Part shown: piece after piece, positions 7,587-11,683 of the stretch
Layout of the letters: each line of letters begins with the position of its first letter
Position numbering within the stretch: position 1 is the stretch's first letter
Origin: Prevotellaceae bacterium
Lineage (GTDB): Bacteria > Bacteroidota > Bacteroidia > Bacteroidales > UBA932
Length of the DNA stretch: 11,683 nt
Reading direction: 5' to 3'
Assembly (NCBI GenBank): GCA_031278135.1
Contig: JAITKY010000035.1
Location: forward strand, 1-11,683
The notes under the pieces: generated by a model
Database searches by the model: none
What the model was told of the DNA's origin: nothing
What the model saw: only the letters and a program-made list of their open reading frames with translations
Program-made: the position numbers and the translations under genes

Positions 7587-7594
7587 TATCTTTG
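7587..7594 (+). promoter_or_regulatory. -7 element of the merR-nif3-zinc ribbon-porV operon
   Basis: TATCTTTG matches TAnnTTTG exactly. A start of transcription would fall near 7600, which argues against a translation start at 7514 and supports 7607 or 7625. No clear TTG is placed at the usual -33 spacing. Confidence 0.55.
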
Positions 7595-7624
7595 CCAAAT
7601 TATTTAATGGTACAAATTACAGAA

Positions 7625-7963
7625 ATGCCGTACAGGGAACCGAAAATAGAAAGACTTCAATATGCTATCAGTGAAGTCGCTAAGATGTTTGGGGAGAATA
7701 TTTCCACTATAAGATACTGGTCGGACAAGTTCGAAGGAATAATCAATCCTGTGCGAAATAACAAGAGGAACAGAATGTTCAGTCCCGAAGATTTGGAGAC
7801 ATTCAAAATCATATATTATCTTGTTAAAGAGCAAAATATGACTTTGGACGGCGCAAAAAAAAGAATTATCGAAAACAGAAACGGAGAACAATCGAATGCC
7901 GAAATTGTCAATCGTTTGGAAAACATTAAATTGGAATTGTTAGAAATAAAAAAAATGATATAA
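7625..7963 (+). CDS. MerR-family transcriptional regulator
   Basis: From ATG 7625 this is a 112-residue protein. A winged helix-turn-helix of the MerR type spans about residues 12-65 (YAISEVAKMFGENISTIRYW, then a SPEDLETFKIIYYLVKEQ helix), followed by MTLDGAKKRI and a short C-terminal coiled coil (about 92-110). The sensor domain is absent, as usual for the short Bacteroidota members that precede nif3-like genes. The frame is open from ATG 7514, but that start lies upstream of the TATCTTTG promoter element. ATG 7607 would leave almost no leader, and ATG 7625 gives about 25 bases and the family-like opening MPYREPKIERLQYAISEV. The next gene begins at the base after the stop codon, so translation is probably coupled. 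The regulatory target is unknown; the promoter of its own operon is possible. Confidence 0.85.
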   Translation: MPYREPKIERLQYAISEVAKMFGENISTIRYWSDKFEGIINPVRNNKRNRMFSPEDLETFKIIYYLVKEQNMTLDGAKKRIIENRNGEQSNAEIVNRLENIKLELLEIKKMI

Positions 7964-9058
7964 ATGATTACTGTTAAAGACATTGTTTCGGAATTGGAAA
8001 AACTAGCCCCGCTAAGTTATCAGGAAAGTTACGACAATGCAGGACTGATTGTCGGCAGTTTGGATATGGAAGCAAACTCAGCCCTTTTGTGTTTCGACAT
8101 AACCGAAGAGATTATCGATGAGGCAATTGATACGAAAACGAATCTTGTCATATCGCATCATCCTGTTATCTTCGGAGGTTTAAAAAAGATCAACGGAAAA
8201 AATGCTACGGAACGCATTGTGATTAAGGCAATACAAAACAACATCGCCTTATATGCGGCACACACAAACCTCGATAGCGTCCGGGGTGGCATAAATACAA
8301 CTTTGGCCGAAAAATTAGGACTTTCGGATATAAAAATCCTATCGCAGTCCGAAAAAATCCTGTTCAAAATCGTAACATTTGTTCCCGAAACATATTCCGG
8401 AAAAGTTCGTCAGGCACTGTTCGAAGCCGGAGCGGGACATATCGGTAATTACGATTCGTGCAGCTATAATATTAAAGGTACAGGAACATTCAGAGGCGAC
8501 GACAATACAAATCCGTTTGCCGGAAAAAAGGGTTTATTCCACAACGAACAGGAAATCAGGATAGAAACTGTTACTCAAAAAGAATATCTGGACAAAATTA
8601 TTTCGGCGTTGAAACAAAATCATCCCTACGAAGAACCCGCTTACGACATCTATCAACTTGAAAACAAGTACGAAAACGCCGGTATCGGAGCAATTGGCGT
8701 TTTACCGGAATATATCGACGCTGTCGAATTTCTGACAAACATCAAAAAAAACCTGTCTGTCAAAGTCATACGGCATAATGATTTGTTCAAAAAAGTCAAA
8801 ACAGTTGCGGTATGCGGGGGCTCCGGTTCAGGATACATCGACGAGGCCATAGCCGCCGGAGCCGATATTTTTGTTACAGGAGACTGTAAATATCATCAGT
8901 TTACAGACTTCCAAAACAGGATTATTTTGGCGGATACAGGGCATTTCGAAAGCGAATATTTTGCGACCGAAATATTTTATAATACAATTAAGAAAAAATT
9001 TCCTAATTTTGCGGCGAAATTATCGCACGGAATTATTAATCCTGTGCAGTATTTTTGA
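7964..9058 (+). CDS. Nif3-like dinuclear metal centre protein (GTP cyclohydrolase I type 2 homologue)
   Basis: The 364-residue protein matches the long form of the NIF3/YqfO family, in which a PII-like domain (about 130-235) is inserted between two halves of the metal-binding fold. Expected ligands are all present: HH (65-66) in ISHHPVIF, H100 and D104 in AAHTNLDSVRGG, and H327 with E331 in DTGHFESE. Other family landmarks are YDNAGLIVG (23-31), HPYEEPAYD (220-228) and GDCKYHQF (306-313). Members form hexamers with two metal ions per subunit. Despite the cyclohydrolase label their true substrate is not established. ATG follows the merR-like stop directly, and the zinc-ribbon gene begins 30 bases downstream. 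This trio is common in Bacteroidota by recall. Confidence 0.93.
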   Translation: MITVKDIVSELEKLAPLSYQESYDNAGLIVGSLDMEANSALLCFDITEEIIDEAIDTKTNLVISHHPVIFGGLKKINGKNATERIVIKAIQNNIALYAAHTNLDSVRGGINTTLAEKLGLSDIKILSQSEKILFKIVTFVPETYSGKVRQALFEAGAGHIGNYDSCSYNIKGTGTFRGDDNTNPFAGKKGLFHNEQEIRIETVTQKEYLDKIISALKQNHPYEEPAYDIYQLENKYENAGIGAIGVLPEYIDAVEFLTNIKKNLSVKVIRHNDLFKKVKTVAVCGGSGSGYIDEAIAAGADIFVTGDCKYHQFTDFQNRIILADTGHFESEYFATEIFYNTIKKKFPNFAAKLSHGIINPVQYF

Positions 9059-9088
9059 TTATAAATTAATTAGTTATAAAGGTATAAG

Positions 9089-9919
9089 ATGGCAAAGAAA
9101 GCAGAAAAAAAAGTTGTAACAACTTCGGAAAGTGACAAAACGGAAGGAAAAGTCGGGCTTCTACAGCAAATTTTGAAAACAAAACCTCAGGTTTCGGCTA
9201 ACGATCCTGTTGAAAAAAAATTGCGCTTGTTGTACGAGATTCAAGTTATTGATTCCGAAATCGATAACATACGAATTTTGAGAGGAGAACTGCCCAACGA
9301 AGTTCGAACTTTAGAAGATGACGTTGTGGGTTTCGAAACAAGAATTTCGAATATACAGGTCGAAGTAAAAAAAGCAGAGGGAATTATCTCCCAAAGAAAA
9401 TTAGATATCGAAAATTCCAAAAGCCTGATAAAGAAATACGAAGAACAGCAAAAAAATGTCAGGAACAACAGGGAATTTGAATCACTTTCAAAGGAAATAG
9501 AATTTCAAAGTCTTGAAATAGAGTTGTACGAGAAAAAAATCAGAGAAGCCGACAATCTTATCAACGAAAAGAAACTTTTGGAAGAAGAAGCAAAAAAATC
9601 GCTGGAAGAAAGGGAAAAAGATCTTGTCGCAAAAAAACAGGAATTAGAAAAAATCGTCGCAAACACCGAAAAGGAAGAAAAAATTCTTGTAGGAAAGTCG
9701 GTGGAATACAAACAGGTTATAGAACCTCGCTTGTTGAATGCATACGAACGGTTACGTAAAAATGCCCGCAACGGCTTAGCAGTAGTCGAAGTGAAACGTG
9801 ACGCCTGCGGTGGTTGTTTTAATAAAATACCGCCTCAACGTCAAGTCGATATAAAAATGGGAAAGAGACTGATTCCATGTGAATATTGCGGACGTATCCT
9901 GGTTAATTGGAATGAATGA
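9089..9919 (+). CDS. Coiled-coil protein with C4 zinc ribbon (zf-RING_7 / CdsZ-like family)
   Basis: The 276-residue protein has a Lys-rich N terminus, then a long charged coiled coil (about 45-225) with heptad-like Glu/Lys/Leu content. A C-terminal zinc ribbon follows, with CGGC (240-243) and CEYC (264-267), four cysteines suited to one Zn ion. The block NARNGLAVVEVKRDACGGC is typical of the family. Proteins of this build occur widely beside nif3 genes; the chlamydial relative CdsZ has been linked to type III secretion, but in Bacteroidota the role is unknown. A likely Shine-Dalgarno site AAAGG (9078-9082) lies six bases before the ATG. The stop overlaps the start of the next gene by four bases (ATGA), indicating coupling. 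It is predicted to be cytosolic, with no signal or membrane segment. Confidence 0.88.
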   Translation: MAKKAEKKVVTTSESDKTEGKVGLLQQILKTKPQVSANDPVEKKLRLLYEIQVIDSEIDNIRILRGELPNEVRTLEDDVVGFETRISNIQVEVKKAEGIISQRKLDIENSKSLIKKYEEQQKNVRNNREFESLSKEIEFQSLEIELYEKKIREADNLINEKKLLEEEAKKSLEEREKDLVAKKQELEKIVANTEKEEKILVGKSVEYKQVIEPRLLNAYERLRKNARNGLAVVEVKRDACGGCFNKIPPQRQVDIKMGKRLIPCEYCGRILVNWNE

Positions 9920-10974
9920 TGATTAGGTATATTGCAATATTTACATTGCTGTTTATAAGTGTCGTACCCTGTTTTGCGCAGGAAACAAACCATTCGTCAG
10001 CGCTTTTTATCTTGAACATAGCGCCGGATGCTCGTTCGTCGGGTATGGGCGATGTTGGCGTCGCAACTTCTCCCGATGCAACTTCGCAAAGATGGAATGC
10101 TGCCAAATATGTTTTTGCAAAACAGTCGCGCGGAGCGTCTTTGTCGTACACTCCATGGCTCAGCAAAATAATCAAAGGAATGAACATGGGATTTCTTTCG
10201 GGATATATGTGCTTTGATAACAATGCAATAGGTATTTCCGCACTATATCTGTCCACCGGAGGAATAGACCTTTACACGTCCGATGGCGTATCTGTCGGAA
10301 CTATCATGTCGGGAGAATATGCCATGGACGCTTCATATTCACGCCGTTTGGGAAAATATTTGTCGGGAGGAATAACATTGCGATATGCTAATGGTATAAA
10401 AGTCGAATCTACAGGCTCTTCGAGCGGCGGAGCGCTTCGTCCCTCGTCTGCATTCGTCGGAGATGTGGCTTTTTTCTATACAAAACCCACAGACGCTTTC
10501 GGAACAACAACAGACTTGTCCTTTGGTGTTTGCATCTCAAACCTCGGAACAAAACTGAAACTGTCGGGAGATAAAGAAGTGTTCCTTCCCATGAACGGAC
10601 GATTTGGCGCAACATGGAATATTAACATGGACAAAAATAATGCTTTAGCGACATCTTTCGATATAAACAAATCGCTGGTACCATTATATTACGAAAAAAA
10701 TATCACAATATTCGAAGCAATAGGCAAATCTTTCGACAAAGCAATAGATTTCGTGTGGTCTGCCGGTTTCGAATATTCGTTTATGCAAATGGCAATGTTA
10801 AGAGCAGGTTATCATAACAGCAAAAGTATCAGAGGATACAACTATTTTACTTTAGGAGCGGGATTAACATATCAATCGTTTAGATTCGACGGTTCGTACT
10901 TGATAACAACATCAAACATCAGTTCACCCCTGTCTAACACGTTCAGAATCACCATGAGTTATCTCTGGCAATAA
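9916..10974 (+). CDS. porV: T9SS outer-membrane protein PorV (LptO)
   Basis: The 352-residue protein begins with a signal peptide (hydrophobic core about 5-18, likely cleavage after VPCFA at residue 21). Its mature N terminus has the PorV signature IAPDARSSGMGDVGVATSPDA (35-55), followed by QRWNAAKYVFA and LSYTPWL. The rest is beta-barrel-like, alternating and rich in Gly, Ser and aromatics, and ends in SYLWQ with aromatic residues close to the C terminus. PorV is a FadL-like barrel that carries cargo from the SprA translocon to the PorU sortase attachment complex of the type IX secretion system. The porU gene, its neighbour in Porphyromonas, is not in this window. Two ATG codons (9916, 9919) are adjacent; the first overlaps the upstream stop. 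PorQ or a paralogue is the main alternative, but the N-terminal motif favours PorV. Confidence 0.87.
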   Translation: MMIRYIAIFTLLFISVVPCFAQETNHSSALFILNIAPDARSSGMGDVGVATSPDATSQRWNAAKYVFAKQSRGASLSYTPWLSKIIKGMNMGFLSGYMCFDNNAIGISALYLSTGGIDLYTSDGVSVGTIMSGEYAMDASYSRRLGKYLSGGITLRYANGIKVESTGSSSGGALRPSSAFVGDVAFFYTKPTDAFGTTTDLSFGVCISNLGTKLKLSGDKEVFLPMNGRFGATWNINMDKNNALATSFDINKSLVPLYYEKNITIFEAIGKSFDKAIDFVWSAGFEYSFMQMAMLRAGYHNSKSIRGYNYFTLGAGLTYQSFRFDGSYLITTSNISSPLSNTFRITMSYLWQ

Positions 10975-10980
10975 AAATAG

Positions 10981-11011
10981 TTTGAAATAATAAAATAGTT
11001 TTGTACTTTTG
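10981..11011 (+). promoter_or_regulatory. Near-consensus Bacteroidota promoter for tRNA-Arg
   Basis: TTTG (10981-10984) and TACTTTTG (11004-11011) are separated by exactly 19 bases, matching TTTG-N19-TAnnTTTG. Transcription would begin about 13-15 bases before the tRNA. It starts only seven bases after the porV stop codon. A second TAGTTTTG overlaps at 10996-11003. Confidence 0.8.
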
Positions 11012-11030
11012 TACCGCCATTTTTGACAAC

Positions 11031-11104
11031 GGTCCGGTAGCTCAGCTGGATAGAGCAACAGCCTTCTAAGCTGTGGGTCTTGGGTTCGAATCCCAACCGG
11101 ATCA
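11031..11104 (+). tRNA. tRNA-Arg (anticodon TCT)
   Basis: A complete cloverleaf is present. The acceptor stem is GGTCCGG with CCGGATC (one G-U pair), the D stem GCTC/GAGC (11040-11043 with 11053-11056), the anticodon stem ACAGC/GCTGT with loop CTTCTAA (11063-11069, anticodon TCT at 11065-11067) and the T stem TTGGG/CCCAA with loop TTCGAAT. The discriminator base is A (11104). The CCA end is not encoded; the next bases are CCG. Confidence 0.96.
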
Positions 11105-11290
11105 CCGAAATAAAAAACTGTAAATCAAATATTTATCCGGTGTGTAAAGAGAAGAAATTTTGTTTGATTTTTGCAAATTATGCAAAAAAAACTACCTTTT
11201 GCGGTCAAATGTTTCACAATAGTTTCACAAAAATCTTTTCATTGACTGCGTCGAATTTACGTTTCAATTAGCTGTCTGGAAGTTATAAGG
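11105..11290. other. Non-coding AT-rich stretch after the tRNA
   Basis: No supportable gene is present. It contains a hairpin TTTTTGCA/TGCAAAAA (11168-11175 with 11181-11188) and a short direct repeat GTTTCACAA (about 11211 and 11222). No copy of the tRNA 3' end that would mark an integrated element was seen. Confidence 0.6.
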
Positions 11291-11459
11291 ACTTAAATAT
11301 TGATACCCCTTTGTAAGCCGAAGGCGCAGCACGGGATATATGTCTCCTCATTTGAACTGCATAGCAGTTCAACCCCGTATAGCCCGTATGGGGTTGATAG
11401 AGAGGGTAGACAATGTCTCCCCGAACTGTAACTACGCTTATTCGGGATTATGCAAATTT
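11291..11459. repeat. REP-like palindromic intergenic element
   Basis: Two adjacent palindromes mark this more GC-rich block: TTGAACTGC-ATA-GCAGTTCAA (11352-11372, perfect 9-bp arms) and CAACCCCGTA/TATGGGGTTG (11370-11379 with 11387-11396, 10 bp with one G-U pair, 7-nt loop). The arms overlap by three bases, so the two stems compete. A minus-strand frame across it (11293-11490) reads like the nonsense peptides often predicted from dispersed Bacteroidota repeats; I do not regard it as a gene. Boundaries are estimated. Confidence 0.55.
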
Positions 11460-11589
11460 GGGGCTGTCCAAAAAGCCCGCCATCCAACATTTGATGTGAA
11501 ATATCCTGAAAAATGAGTGTTGATTGTCAGTAGATTGCCGTCAAGTTCGCAACGACAAATGCCTCCAAAAGAACTTTTTGGACAGCCTC
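11460..11589. mobile_element. 130-bp MITE-like element or IS remnant with 16-nt terminal inverted repeats
   Basis: The left end GGGGCTGTCCAAAAAG (11460-11475) and the right end CTTTTTGGACAGCCTC (11574-11589) are inverted repeats matching at 15 of 16 positions. The 98-bp interior has no transposase. Ends of this form resemble those of Bacteroidota insertion sequences, so this could be a non-autonomous derivative moved in trans or an internally deleted IS. No target-site duplication is obvious in the flanking bases. Confidence 0.65.
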
Positions 11590-11638
11590 ATCTGCTACCC
11601 ATAATGCGACAATCGAATTTTTGGAATACACCTTAATC

Positions 11639-11673
11639 AAAAAAGCCGCTCGAATATCTTCGGACGGCTTTTT
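11639..11673. terminator. Symmetric (bidirectional) hairpin terminator
   Basis: An A run joined to GCCG and CGAA on the left pairs with TTCG and CGGC joined to five T residues on the right; there is one mismatch, one G-T pair and a four-base loop (11655-11658). The A/T flanks allow termination on either strand. No gene inside the window ends just before it on the + strand, so it may serve a minus-strand gene entering from the right. Confidence 0.65.
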
Positions 11674-11683
11674 CCTGTGCATT

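Noticed and set aside
11031..11290. Integration site of a mobile island at the tRNA-Arg gene
   Set aside because: No integrase gene and no duplicated tRNA 3' end occur in the 580 bases after the tRNA; the island could only begin beyond the window.
11293..11490. Minus-strand ORF of 65 codons
   Set aside because: It crosses the REP-like palindromes and the left inverted end of the MITE-like element, so it is best explained as repeat sequence.

Overview
The window looks like chromosomal DNA of a Bacteroidota (Bacteroidales-type) bacterium. Support comes from several independent signs: promoters of the TTTG-N19-21-TAnnTTTG type, AT-rich start regions that mostly lack Shine-Dalgarno sites, an UpxY-type NusG-like antiterminator, tandem 3-keto-disaccharide hydrolase (DUF1080) domains, and a PorV-type outer-membrane protein of the type IX secretion system (T9SS). 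No read-disrupting frameshift is visible in the main genes.

Layout. Positions 2-907 hold the 3' part of a secreted-type 3-keto-glycoside hydrolase on the + strand, closed by a strong hairpin terminator (935-973). A block of CAGATTTACACAGAT-type intergenic repeats (1010-1133) separates it from a minus-strand cassette. That cassette, read right to left, consists of a Bacteroidota promoter (3325-3355), a leader of about 490 nt with several hairpins and a possible leader ORF, an UpxY/NusG-like antiterminator (2267-2830), a heptanucleotide array running into its stop codon (2170-2281), a 21-bp minisatellite (1921-2151), and a 228-residue protein of unknown function (1140-1826). No capsule genes follow the antiterminator inside the window, so its target is unclear and may include its own leader.

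The next minus-strand unit (7292 down to 3713) is clpC, a two-ring AAA+ unfoldase with a ClpP-docking IGF loop, followed after 10 bp by a polytopic membrane protein of the lysylphosphatidylglycerol synthase/flippase-like family. Diverging from clpC is a + strand operon of four tightly packed genes (7625-10974): a MerR-like regulator, a Nif3-family dinuclear-metal protein, a coiled-coil/zinc-ribbon protein and PorV. It is followed by tRNA-Arg(UCU) with its own near-consensus promoter.

The last 580 bases carry no convincing gene. They hold a REP-like palindromic block, a 130-bp element with 16-nt terminal inverted repeats resembling a MITE or IS remnant, and a symmetric terminator at the edge. 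The most distinctive region is the UpxY cassette with its long structured leader and two back-to-back tandem-repeat arrays. The housekeeping genes look ordinary.
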